Part shown: one piece after another, positions 46,711-59,200 of the stretch
Numbering within the stretch: the stretch's first letter is position 1
How the letters are laid out: the number at the start of each line of letters is the position of its first letter
Origin: Alviniconcha marisindica
Lineage: Eukaryota > Mollusca > Gastropoda > Provannidae
Assembly: GCA_018857735.1 (NCBI GenBank)
Contig: JABMCL010001079.1
Span: 839,635 to 903,634, forward strand
Direction of reading: 5' to 3'
DNA length: 64,000 nucleotides
Translations under genes and position numbers: made by a program
Notes under the pieces: model-generated
The model's database searches: none
What the model was told of the DNA's origin: nothing
Seen by the model: the letters and a program-made list of their open reading frames with translations, nothing else

Positions 46711-46945
46711 GAGTGGGGATAGCTCAATGGTTAGAGCGCCGGACTCGTGATCGAAAGCAGGTCGCGGGTTCAGTCGAATCCCCGCAGAAGCGGCGGGAGA
46801 ATTTTCTTCTCCCATGGTCAACTTATCTGTGATGACTCTTATTTCGGTATCGGCCGTTCCACCCCCGTGTTACCGCAGTAGCGGCACGCAAAAGATCCCG
46901 GTCATTCTGCCAAAAGTGCAGGTGGCAGGTTACAGATAAATGCGC
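46711..46945 (+). mobile_element. tRNA-derived SINE (family 2), plus orientation
   Basis: TAGCTCAATGGTTAGAGCGC (A box) and GGTTCAGTCGAATCCC (B box) are followed by GGGAGAATTTTCTTCTCCCA, GGTCAACTTATCTG and CATTCTGCCAAAAGTGCAGG, TGGCAGGTTACAG. The tRNA-like head is well preserved. Same family as 10562-10787. Confidence 0.85.
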
Positions 46946-47039
46946 ATGCACCGTACGTATGTGGCTTTGCATGAAGTGACATGGTGCATGGTTGTATCAT
47001 GTCAGTGGTGTACCCCAGAACGCGCCGATATGGCAGCAG

Positions 47040-47310
47040 TTTCATCGTGTTTCACACACACACACACACACAATGACCCGCACACACACACAGGCGCACA
47101 CACACACACAGAACACGAACACATCATCACACATCACGACACAGAACAACAAGCGCCCGCAGAAACGAGTATACTATAACATTTCAAGATCTAACTTCGA
47201 AGATAATCAGCAGGGGCTTACGGAGGAGGAAAATAGTGCGAGGGGGGAAACACTGCAAGTCTCTTATTGTTTTTGTTGGGGGGGGGGGGGGGGGGGGGAT
47301 AAGGGCAGAT
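47040..47310 (+). repeat. CA microsatellite and a 20-base G run
   Basis: (CA)n at 47054-47112 and an uninterrupted G run at 47278-47298 inside otherwise unremarkable sequence. A (GT)n run also lies at 47866-47902. Confidence 0.85.
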
Positions 47311-47862
47311 AGGGTAGGAGGATGAGAGAGAGAGGAGAGGGAGAGCTCGCTCTCGAAAACCAGATTCGACGAGCGTGCCTGGCCCCGTCACGGCCATGGA
47401 TGAGTGCATGTCCGTCAGTTACTGACGTGCTGGGCGGCTGTGCCAACCGCCCCGTGCCAAGAACAGATACTGCTTACAACAGATATTCCTTAATGTTATA
47501 TCATAATGCTAGCGGCACGTGTTTCTTTTCTTTATTTTTATTAAAAAAATAATAATAAAAAATCAGCTAACGACTGAGTCAGTCTAAATCTGCCCCTGGT
47601 CCTCTGCAGCTGTGGTTTCACAGTCTGACTTGGCAACAGTAAAAACCGATGATTCCTTTTACACACTTCACCCTTTTTCTCGCACACGGGCCATAAATAT
47701 CAGTTATGATCAGACATTGATCCTGGATATTATTGGAAGCAGAAGAACAAGAAGAAGACGAAGAAGAACTTGACAATGTGATACACTGACTCAAAACATC
47801 ATGACGTGATATAGCGAGCTGATGCAGCTTTAACATGTCAGTCAGTTTGTGTGTATGCCGGT

Positions 47863-47904
<42 letters not shown>

Positions 47905-47939
47905 CAGTGACGGCATACTTGGGTGTTCGACAGTCTATG

Positions 47940-48620
47940 CGGCTTGTGTGCTTGTCAGTCAGTGTTGGCGCGCGAGTGTCCTCATGCCGCGGGCACGTGC
48001 GCGGTGCGGCGTGCGTGAGCCGTAGGCCTATGCCGCGTACATTTGGTCCGTGCGGAAAGAAAACTACACCTTTATACAGTTTAACACGTGCCGCGTGGAA
48101 GTAACGCCACTGACAGGGAAAAGAGCTCAGCCGAAGCATGAGTTTTACTGAGTGACCGCTCAGTGTTCTCTGCGGCTGGACGCGACTACTTGGCGTGCCG
48201 CAGTTCAGCCAGGCAGGCGTCAACTATTTTCAGTGTATCAAAAAACAAAACAAAACAAACAAACAAAACCCAAAACCGCGGTTGGTCGGATTGTCGAACT
48301 TTACTCACGGCTGATCAATCCCACAAATCACTTTCCCGCCATCCGGTGACTTTCCCGCCGCGTCTCTCAGACTCCAAGTAACCTCTCGTCCTCATGTCAC
48401 GCCTACTTACCAGGACGAGCGGGGACAGGAGCGTCGACCGCCACCTGTTAGCCCAGCAGTGTCTCCGGTCCAGCACGTCACTTCTTGCGGTCTACAACAA
48501 CGCCCGTTAGTCCAGCGTGACCGGTCCAGCACGTCGCTCTTTGCGTCTACAACAATGCCTCAAATGTCCAATGTCACCCGGTCCAGCACGTCACTTTTCA
48601 AGTTACGTCGGTTGTGAGTA
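47940..48620 (-). promoter_or_regulatory. CpG-rich patch with a candidate minus-strand first exon
   Basis: CpG is frequent here (for example GCGCGGTGCGGCGTGCG), unlike the surroundings. Three units of about 57 bp, CCGGTCCAGCACGTCRCT, start at 48465, 48521 and 48578. A strong minus-strand donor (CGTCCTG|GTAAGTAGG) ends at 48411. Together these could be the promoter and leader of a minus-strand transcript, but I found no coding exon for it. Confidence 0.3.
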
Positions 48621-48659
48621 CTGTCCGGCTGTAGTATAGACTTGTCTCCTACTTCATTT

Positions 48660-49370
48660 ATTCAGAGTAGCCACAATTCTCATTATAATATTACTAATTA
48701 AACGGGATACATGTCTGAACTTTTTATTTTATTTTTTTATACCGCAACAGAAGATGACAAGGGTTTTTTTGACGCGCGGGGAATATGTGAGTTTATGTAA
48801 TGACCAGTATCATTAATTTGTTCTGTAGGTCTGCCGTCCAGGCGTAGGTACACGTCCAGCTTAGCGTGTAGTACAGTACTCACTGTGCCTTATTGGTTTA
48901 CTTTCACTGACTGAGCTTATTTTAGTTTCAAAGCAGCATAAAACAGTTGCAAAAATTCGAAGTTGTATATTCGGTAAATTCTTTTCTTGCCTGATCCAGT
49001 GCAAATATGTCAGTGCCGAAGAAATATTTTTAAAATAAATATCTTAATATCGATACAAAACATTTAACAATATTTTAAATATTTTTATTTACTGACATAG
49101 CCCAAGGGAGACAGACGCATTATCTTTCTCATCAAAGGCCGTAAAATGTTTGGCTTTTGACATTTCTCACAGTTTTAGGGAGGTTTTTCAATTTTATTTC
49201 ACATTTTAATTGAACATGAATTTTATTTGAGCACTCTTCAGTCACATTGCACAGAGAAAGCAACTGGATGTTACTTTTGTTTTTGTTTACTGTAGTCAGT
49301 TTTATAATTGCAAAGTTACGGGGATGTTGCCGTTACTATGAGTTGTATTTTGATACAGTCCACCTTCCGT
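48660..49370. other. A/T-rich intergenic stretch with no recognised feature
   Basis: I see no repeat unit, RNA gene or coding signal here. Confidence 0.4.
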
Positions 49371-49379
49371 CATATATAC

Positions 49380-49790
49380 CCTCCAGGCAGTCCAAAACCG
49401 CAGCTAAAACGTGTAGTCCGTGCGCCTCCAACTGTACACATCACACCGATATTCGGGCAGCCCCACTGGCTGTCGCCGACGCTCGAATTCCCCGTATTTG
49501 CATGCCTCTGTCTCAACGCTGTCCACCTCTTCCACTCCTGTTTGTCTCTCTGGTCTCCTTCAACTGTGCTCTTCATCTCGGTCTCTTCACCCCTGGGGGG
49601 GCACCTGCCCCCTGCCACTCCCACCTTGTAGGTGCAGTGCGGGGGGTGGTCGTGCATTCTCTCGTTTGGGTCTCTCTGTCTGGGCCCACCCACTCCACGT
49701 CAGTAATGTAACAACCCTCGACACGTTCCTGTCGGTTGTCAGTCGTATCACTTCAATCTCGAATAATCTGACTAGCTTAATTCTAGATTG
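49380..49790 (+). pseudogene. Frame-shifted CR1/L2-like LINE reverse-transcriptase tail
   Basis: The plus strand gives LKRVVRAPPTVHITPIFGQP then HWLS in one frame, LSGLLQLCSSSRSLHP in another, and RAFSRLGLSVWAHPLH, TTLDTF further on. This order parallels the C-terminal end of CR1/L2-type LINEs (LQRVQNAAARL..HITP.L..LHWLP, YLSDLLxxYxPSRSLRS, FSxxGPxxWNSLP, SLxSFK). At least two frameshifts, so it is a decayed 3' fragment. Confidence 0.65.
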
Positions 49791-50039
49791 ATTTGCTGCC
49801 TCCTCCTTCTTCTTCTTCTTCTACTCTGCCCCCGCCCCCTCCTCCCTACCCCCACAATCCTTTCCGTCATTCCCTCTCACTCTTGAACCTTTTTCAAAGT
49901 CTTACTTTTTTCTTTTTCTAAAAGTGTCTACATCTTTTACGCTTTTCAACTTTCCCGGCCTTTCTCTATTTCTTCCACATACTGTTCTCCATCTGATCAT
50001 TCAAGCTCCCCCTTTCAAGTTTTTATCTCTGCTTCTGTC

Positions 50040-52990
50040 ATCATTTTAGCTCTTCCTCCTACTTATCAAACTCCTCCTTTTACTTCTCTCCTCCTTCAAG
50101 CTCTTCCTTCTAGTTCGCCCATCATTCAAGCTCTTCCTCCTACTTATCCCATCATTCAAACTCTTCCTTGTACTTCTCTCCTCATTCAAGCTCTTCCTTC
50201 TACTTATCTCCTCATTCAAGCTCTTCATTCTACTTCGCCCATCATACAAGCTCTTCCTCCTATTTACCTGATATTCAAACTCTTCTACTTCGTTCATCAT
50301 TCAAGCCCTTGTATTTCGCTCATCATTCGGCCCCTTCTACTTATTTTGTCATTCAAACTGTTCTTTCTCCTTCACTTGTCATTCAAACTGTTCCGCCAAC
50401 TTTTGAGGTCATAGAAACATTTTCTTCTGCTTTACCTATCATTCAAGATCTTCCTTTTACTTCTCTCAGCATAGAAACTCTCCCTTCTACTTCGCCCAGT
50501 CAAGCCTTTTCACAACTCGCTCAGCATTCAAGCTCTTCTGTTTCTATTTGTCTCCTCATTCAGCCTCTTCCTCTTTCCCCATTCCATCTCTTCCTTTGAC
50601 TTCTCTCGTAATTCACGCTCTTCCTTTTACTTCTCTCCCCATTCAATCTCTTCCTTTTACTTCTCTCCCCATTCAAGCTCTACCTTTTACCTCTCTGCCC
50701 ATTCAGTCTCTTCCTTTTACCTCTCTCCCCATTCAGTCTCTTTTACTTTTCTCCTCATTCAAGCTCTTCCTTTTACCTCGCTCCCCATTCAGTCTCTTCT
50801 TTTTACCTCTCTCCCCATTCAAGCTCTTCCTTTTACTTCTGTCCTCATTCAAGCTCTTCCTGTTACTTCTCTTCCTGTTACCTCTCTTCCTTTTACTTCG
50901 CTCCCCATTCAGTCTCTTCCTTTTACCTCACTCCCCATTCAGTCTCTTCCTTTTACATCTCTCCCCATTCAAGCTCTTCCTTTTACTTCTCTCCTCATTC
51001 AAGCTCCTTTTACTTCTCTCCCCATTCAGTCTCTCCCTTTTACTTACCTCCTCATTCAAGCTCTCTCCCATTCAATCTCTTTTATTTCTCTTTCCAGTCA
51101 ATCTCCCTTTTACTTCTCTCCTCATTTAAGCTCTTCCTTTTACTGTACTTCACTCATCATTCATGCTCTTCCTTTTACTTCTCTCATCATTCCAGCTCTC
51201 ACTTTTACTTCACTTCGTCCTTCTGCCTCACTCACCACTCAAGCCCTTATTTCTACGCAACTGTCATTAAAGCCCTTCCATCAACATCTCTGTGTGATTT
51301 AAACTCCATTCTTCTATCTATCTCATCTTTACAGCTCTTCCGTGTAGTTCTTTTATCATTCAAGCTCTTTCTTCTAATTCTCTGTTTATTCAAACTATTC
51401 CTTGTACTTCACCTGTCATCCAACTGCTTCCTTGTACTTCACTCAAAATTCTTCCTTCTTCTTCATCCATCACTCAAGCTCTTCCCGCTTCTGTTTCTCT
51501 CATCATACAAGCTCTCCCTTCTACTTCACTCAGTCGAGTGCTTTCAACTGTTTTGCTCAGCATTCAAGCTCTTCTTTTAGTTTTACTTCTCTACTCATTC
51601 ATGCTCTTCCTTTTACTTTCTCTCCTCATTCACGCTCTTCCTTTTACTTCTGTCCTCATTTAAGCTCTCCCCTCTACTTTGTTTCTTCCTTCTGCCTCAC
51701 TCGTCACTCAAGCCCTTATTTCTACTTACCTATCATTAAAGCCCTTTGATCTGCATCTCTCGTCATTTAAGCTCTTCCTTCCACCTATCCCATCTTTAAA
51801 GCTCGTCCGTGTAATTCTTTTATCATTCAAGCTCTTCTAATTCTCTGTTTATTCAAACTCTTCCTTGTACTTCACCTGTCATCCAACCTCTTCCTTGTAC
51901 TTCACTCAACATTTAAATTCTTCCTTCTTCTTCACCCATCACTCAAGCTCTTCCTTCTATTTCTCTCATCATTTACAGCCCTCCATTCTCCTTCGCTCAG
52001 TCAAGCGCTTTCACTGTTTCAGCTATTTTGCTCAGCATTCAAGCTCTTCTTTTTACTTCTCTATTCATTCACGTTCTTAGTTTTACTTTCTCTCATCATT
52101 CACGCTCTTCCTTTTACTTTCTCTCATCATTCACGCTCTTCATTTTACTTTCGTTATTCAGTCTTTCCCATTTACTTCGCCTCTTCCTTCTGCCTCACTA
52201 CTCGTCTCTCAAGCCCTCATTTTTGCTTACCTATCATTAAAGCCCTTTCATCTACATCTCTCGTCATTTAAGCTCTTCCTTTCACTTAGCTCAACTTTAA
52301 GCCCTGCCTTGTAATTCTTTTGTCATTCAAGCTCTTTCTTCCACTTCTGTAATTATTCAAACTCTTTCTTGTACGTCATCTGTCATCCAAGCTCTTCTTT
52401 GTACTTCTCTCAACATTCAAGCTCTTTATTCTTCTTCACCTATTATTCAAGCTCGCCTTTCTATTCATCTCATCATTCAAGCCCTTCGTTCTACCTGATT
52501 CATTATTTAACCTCACCGTTCTGTATCTCCCATCGTTCAAGCTCTTCTTCTGCTTCATTCATCACTCAAACTGTTCCTTCATCTTCACACACCATTCATG
52601 CTCTTTCTTGTACTTCTCTTATCATTTAAGCTTTTACTTCTATTTCACTGATTATTCAAGCTCCTCTTTCTACATCTGTCATCCTTTATGCTTTTCCATC
52701 TCCGGCACACATTTAGCTCTTCCGTCTATTTTTCTCATCATTCAGGGTCTTCCTTCTACTTGTCTTCCTTCTACTTGTCTCACCATTCAAGCTCTTCTGT
52801 TATTTCTGTCAACATTTAAAGTCTTTGTTCAACTTCAATCATCATTTGACCTCATCCTTTACTTCGCTCACCATCCAGGATCTTCATTCTACTTTACTTA
52901 CCCCCAGGCTTGTTATTTTGTTTTTCCCATTCAGGCTCATTGTTCTACTTCACTCACCATTCAACAAGCTTTTACCTGTCTCCTGTTCTA
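50040..52990 (+). repeat. 30-bp minisatellite of about 3 kb
   Basis: The unit is ATTCAAGCTCTTCCTTTTAC plus TTCTCTCCTC, exactly 30 bp in the regular part (50580-51120) and more diverged to both sides. Because 30 is a multiple of three, it yields long plus-strand ORFs (for example 50548-51129) with a ten-residue period (SLPFTSLPIQ). It starts about 250 bp after the LINE tail. Confidence 0.9.
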
Positions 52991-53209
52991 TGACCTCGCC
53001 TGTGCCTTATTATTCTAAAACCCTTTTTTTCAGTTTTCTCCTCTGCAGTGCTCGCGTGCGTGCGTATTTGTGTGTGTGTTTGAATGTGCGTACATGTGTA
53101 TGTGGTGGGGTGTGTTGAGTGTGTGTGTGAAACGCATGTGCATTTTTGTGCTTCTCCTCCTCACATAGCTTTTTGAGTTTGTGCAAGTAAGTAAAAGGTA
53201 AACTGTGAA

Positions 53210-56200
53210 TGAGGATAAATGTGTATGGAAATACTAGTATACACACCTTTAAGATAGATGTGTAGGCAACTGGTCAGTATACACAAATTTCAGATAGATG
53301 TGCAGGTAAAAACCTACTATACACATTTTTTCAGATGTGCATAAAGCGCCCAGGATACACATACTGATGATAGATGTGTAAGGAAATACCTAATACACAC
53401 ATCTTTAGGACAGATGTGCCGACAGATGCCCACTGTACACATTTTCAATACAGATGTGCAGGGAATACCCAGCAGAAACATGGTTAGGTAGATGTGCAGG
53501 ATATATACACTATGCACATCTTTCAGATAGATGTGTATGCAGATGCCCAGTGCGGTGATATACACAGTGTGCACATCTTTAAGATAGATGTGGGGAGATG
53601 TCCACTATAGACATCTTTAATAGAAATGTGCAGGGAAAAAACCCAGAAGACACATCTTTAAGACAGGTGTGAAGGGATATACCTAGTGTACACATATCTA
53701 AGATAGATGTGTGGGCAGATGCCCAATGTACAGATCTTTAATACAGATGTGCATGGAGATACTCAGTAAACTCATCTTAAGGATAGATGTGTGGAGATAT
53801 ACACAGTGTGCACATCTTTAAGATAGATGTGCGGGGAGATGCCCAGTGTACACATCTTTAATATAGGTGTGCAGGGAAATACCCAGGAGGCACATCTTTC
53901 AGATAGATGTGATGGAAAAAAGGCCAGTGTGCACATCTTTAAGTAAGATAGATGTGTGGGCAGATGCCGAGTGTACACATCTTTAATACAGATGTGCAGT
54001 GACATACCTGGAAGAGACGTCTTTCAGATAGATGTGAAGTGATATAGCCAGTGAAGACATCTTTAAGACAGATGTGTGGGCAGATGCCCAGTATACACAT
54101 CTTCAATACAGATGTAGATTTTATTTACCCAGTAGACATCTTTGAGATAGATGTGCAGTGACATATTAGTGTGTACATCTTTAAGATAGATGTGCAGGAA
54201 GATGCCCAGTGTACACATCTTTAATATAGATGTGCAGGAAATAACCAGAAGACACATCTTGCAGATAGATGTGAATGGATATACCGAGTGTACACATCTT
54301 TAAGATGGATGTGTGGGCAGATGCCCAGTGTAGACATCTTTAATACAGATGTCAGTGAAATACCTGAAAGAGACGTCTTTCAGATAGATGTGAAGCGATA
54401 CAGCCAGTGAACACATCTTTAAGACAGATGTGTGGGCAGATGCCCAGTATACACATCTTCAATACAGATGTGAGTTTATTTACCCAGTAGACACATCTTT
54501 GAGATTGAATGTGCAGATACATTTTGTGTGACATCTTTAAGATAAAGTGCGGGCAGATGCCCATGTACACATCTTTAATATAGATGTGAGGGGAAAAACC
54601 CAGAAGACACATCTTTAGAAGATGTGAAGGATATACCATGTCACATCTTTAAAATGATGTGTGGGCAGATGCCCAGTGTACACATCTTTAATATAGATGT
54701 GCAGGAAATACCCAGCAGACACATCTTTGAAATGGATGTGAATGGATATATCCAGTGTACACATCTTTAAGATGGATGTGTGGGCAGATGCCCAGGGTAC
54801 ACATATAGATGTTCACGGAAATACCCAGAAGACACATCTCTTAGAGAGATGTGAAGGGATATTCCCAGTGTATACATCTTTAAGGTAGATGTATGGACAG
54901 ATGCCCAGCAGACACATCTTCAACACAGATGTGGAGGATAATTACCCAGTAGACACATCTTTAAGATAGATGTGCAGGGATATACCTAGTGTGCATATCT
55001 TTAAATATATATGCAGACAGATGCCCTGTGTACACATCTTTAAAAGAGATGTGCAGGAAGATACCCAGCAAACACCTCTCTGGATGTGAAGGATTATATG
55101 TAGCGTGCACATCTTTAAGATAGATGTGTGGGCAGATGCCTGCAGTACACATCTTTAATATAGATGTGCAGGGAAATACCCAGAAGACATCTTTAAGCCA
55201 GATGTGAAGGGATATACCCAGTGTGCACATCTTTAAGAAAGATGTATGGGCAGATGCTCAGCATAAATGTTTTTGAGACATACTTGCATGGAAATTGCCA
55301 GAAGATGCATCTTTAAGAGAGATGTGATGGGATATACCCAGTATACACATCTTTGAGATAGATGTGTGGGCAGATGCCCAGTGTATACATCTTTAATACA
55401 GATGGCGGTGAAATACCCGGAAGAGACGTCTTTCAGATAGATGTAAAATGATACAGAGAACACTTCTTCAAGACAGATGTGTGGGCAGATGCCCAATATA
55501 CACATCTTCAATACAGATGTAGAGTTTATTTACCCAGTAGACACATCTTCAGGATAGATGTGAAGGGATATACGTAGTGTGTACATCTTTAAGATAGATG
55601 TGCGGGCAGATGCCCAGTGTACACATTTTTAATATAGGTGTGCAGGGAAATACCGAGAATACACATCTTGCAGATACATATGAATGGATATACCCAGTGT
55701 ACACATTAAGATGGATGTGTGGGCAAATGCCCAGTGTAGACATCTTTAATATAGATGTGCAGGGAAATACCCAGAAGACACATCTCTAAGACAGATGTGA
55801 ATGGATATACCCAGTGTACCCATCTTTAAGATGGGTGTGTGGGCAGATGCCCAGTGTTCACATGTTTAATATAGATGTGGACAGAAATACCCAGAAGAAC
55901 ATCTCTAAGATAGATGTGAATGGATATACCCAGTGTACACATTAAGATGGATGTGTGGGCAGATGCCCAGTGTAGACATCTTTAATATAGATGTGCAGGG
56001 AAATACCCAGAAGACACATCTCTAAGACAGATGTGAATGGATATACCCAGTGTACCCATCTTTAAGATGGGTGTGTGGGCAGATGCCCAGTGTTCACATG
56101 TTTAATATAGATGTGGACAGAAATACCCAGAAGAGACATCTCTAAGATAGATGTGAAGGGATATACCCAGTGTACACATCTTTAAGATAGATGTGTGGGC

Positions 56201-59200
56201 AGATGTCCAGCAGACACATCTTCAACACAGATGTGGAGGATAATTACCCAGTAAACATATCTTTAACATAGATGTGCAGGGATATACCTAGTGGCACATC
56301 TTAAAATTTGCGACAGATGCCCAGTGTACACATCTATAAAACAGATGTGCAAGAAGATACCCAGGAAACATATCTTTAGATGTGAAGGGTGATACGTAGT
56401 ATGCACATCTTTAAGATAGATGTGTGGGCAGATGCCCGCTGTGCACATCTTTAATACAGATGTGCAGTGAAATATCTGGAAGAGACATCTTTCAGATAGA
56501 TGTGAAGCGATGCAGCCAGTGAACACATCTTTAAGACAGATGTGTGGGCAGATGCCCAGTATACACATCTTTAATACAGATGTGCGGTGAAATACCCGGA
56601 AGAGACGTCTTTCAGATAGATGTAAGTGATACAGAGAACACTTCTTCAAGACAGATGTGTGGGCAGATGCCCAATATACACATCTTCAATACAGATGTGG
56701 AGTTTATTTACCCAGTAGACACATCTTCAGGATAGATGTGAAGGGATATACGAGTGTGTACATCTTTAAGATGGATGTGCGGGCAGATGCCCAGTGTACA
56801 CATTTTTAATATAGGTGTGCAGGGAAATACCGAGAATACACATTTGCAGATACATATGAATGGATATACCCAGTGTACACATTAAGATGGATGTGTGGGC
56901 AGATGCCCAGTGTAACATCTTTAATATAGATGTGCAGGGGAAAAACCCAGAAGACACATCTCTAAGACAGATGTGAATGGGATATACCCAGTGTACCCAT
57001 CTTTAAGATGGGTGTGTGGGCAGATGCCCAGTGTTCACATGTTTAATATAGATGTGGACAGAAATACCCAGAAGAGACATCTCTAAAATAGATGTGAAGG
57101 GATATACCAGTGACACATCTTTAAGATAGATGTGTGGGCAGATGCCCAGCAGACACATCTTCAACACAGATGTGGAGGATAATTACCCAGTAAACATCTT
57201 TAAATAGATGTGCAGGGATATACCTATGTGCAATCTTTAAATATAATGCGGAAGATGCCCAGTGTACACATCTTTAAACAGATGTGCAAAAAGATACCCA
57301 GGAAACATATCTTTAGATGTGAAGGGTGATACGTAGTATGCACATCTTTAAGATAGATGTGTGGGCAGATGCCCGCTGTGCACATCTTTAATACAGATGT
57401 GCAGTGAAATACCTGGAAGAGACATCTTTCAAAATAGATGTGAAGCGATGCAGCCAGTGAACACATCTTTAAGACAGATGTGTGGGCAGATGCCCAGTAT
57501 AACACATCTTCAATACAGATGTAGTTTATTTACCCCGTAGACCATCTTTGAAAATAAATGTGCAGTGATATAGCTAGTGTGTACAATCTTTAAAATAGAT
57601 GTGTGGGCAGATGCCCAGTCTACACATCTTTAATAGAGATGTGCAGGAAATACCCGCAGACACATCTTGCAGATAGATTTGAATGGATATACCCACTCTA
57701 CACATTTTTAAGACAAATGTCTGGGCGGACGCCTAGTGTAGACATCTTTAATACAGATGTGGAGTTTATTTACCCAGTAGACACATCTTTGAGATAGATG
57801 TGCAGTGATATAGTCAGTGTGCAGATGCCCAGTGTACACATCTTTAATATAGATGTGCAGGAAATACCCAGAAGACACATCTTGCAGATAGATGTGAATG
57901 GATATACCGTGTGTACACATCTTTAAGATGGATGTGTGGGCAGATGCCCAGTGTACACATCTTTAATATAGATGTGCAGGGAAATACCCAGAAGACATCT
58001 TTAAGCCAGATGTGAAGGGATATACCCAGTGTACACATCTTTAAGATAGATGTATGGGCAGATGCTCAGCATAAACATACTTGCATGGAAATTTCCAGAA
58101 GATGCATCTTTAAGACAGATGTGAAGGGATATACCCAGTGTACAGATCTTTGACATAGATGTGTGGGCAGATACCCAGTGTATACATCTTTAATACAGAT
58201 GTGCGGTGAAATACCCAGATGAGACGTCTTTCAGATAGATGTAAAGTGATACAGTCAGAGAACACATCTTCAAGACAAATGTCTGGGCAGACGCCTAGTA
58301 TGCACATCTTCAATACAGATGTGGAGTTTATTTACCCAGTAGACACATCTTCAGGATAGATGTGAAGGGATATACGCAGTGTGTTCATCTTTAAGATAGA
58401 TGTGCTGGTAGATGCCCAGTGTACACATCTTTAATATAGATGTGCAGGGAAATACCAGAAAACATCTTTAACGAATGTGAGGGAAATACCCAGTGGGCCC
58501 CATCTTTAAGATAGATGTTGGGCAGATGCTCAGATAAACGTCTTTGAGACATACTTGCATGGAAATTGCCAGAAGATGCATCTTTAAGAGAGATGTGATG
58601 GGATATACCCAGTGTATCCGCCTTTGAGATAGATGTGTGGGCAGATGCCCAGTGTACACATCTTTAATACAGATGTGCGGTGAAATACCCGGAAGAGACG
58701 TCTTTCAGATAGATGTAAAGTGATACAGTCAGAGAACACATCTTCAAGACAATGGTGGGCAGATGCCCAGTATACACATCTTCAATACAGATGTGGAGTT
58801 TATTTACCCAGTAGACACATCTTCAGGATAGATGTGAAGGGATATACGCAGTGTTTACATCTTTAAGATAGATGTGCAGGCAGATGCCCAGTGTACACAT
58901 CTTTAATATAGATGTGCAGGGAAATACCGAGAAGACACATCTTGCCGATAGATATGAATGGATATACCCAGTGTACACATCTTTAAGATGGACGTGTGGG
59001 CAGATGCCCAGTGTACACATCTTTAATATAGATGTGCAGGGAAATACCCAGAAGACACATCTTTTAAGACAGATGTGAATGGATATACCCAGTGTACACA
59101 TCTTTAAGATGGGTGTGTGGGCAGATGCCCAGTGTTCACATGTTTAATATAGATGTGGACAGAAATACCCAGAAACACATCTCTAAGACAGATGTGAAAA

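Noticed and set aside
47618..48223. 201-codon minus-strand ORF
   Set aside because: Spans a CA microsatellite and poly-Ser tract; composition looks like translated CpG-rich and repeat DNA, with no homology recognised.
50548..51129. 193-codon plus-strand ORF with a ten-residue repeat
   Set aside because: It is the 30-bp minisatellite read in one frame; neighbouring units break the frame and no signal of a real gene was seen.
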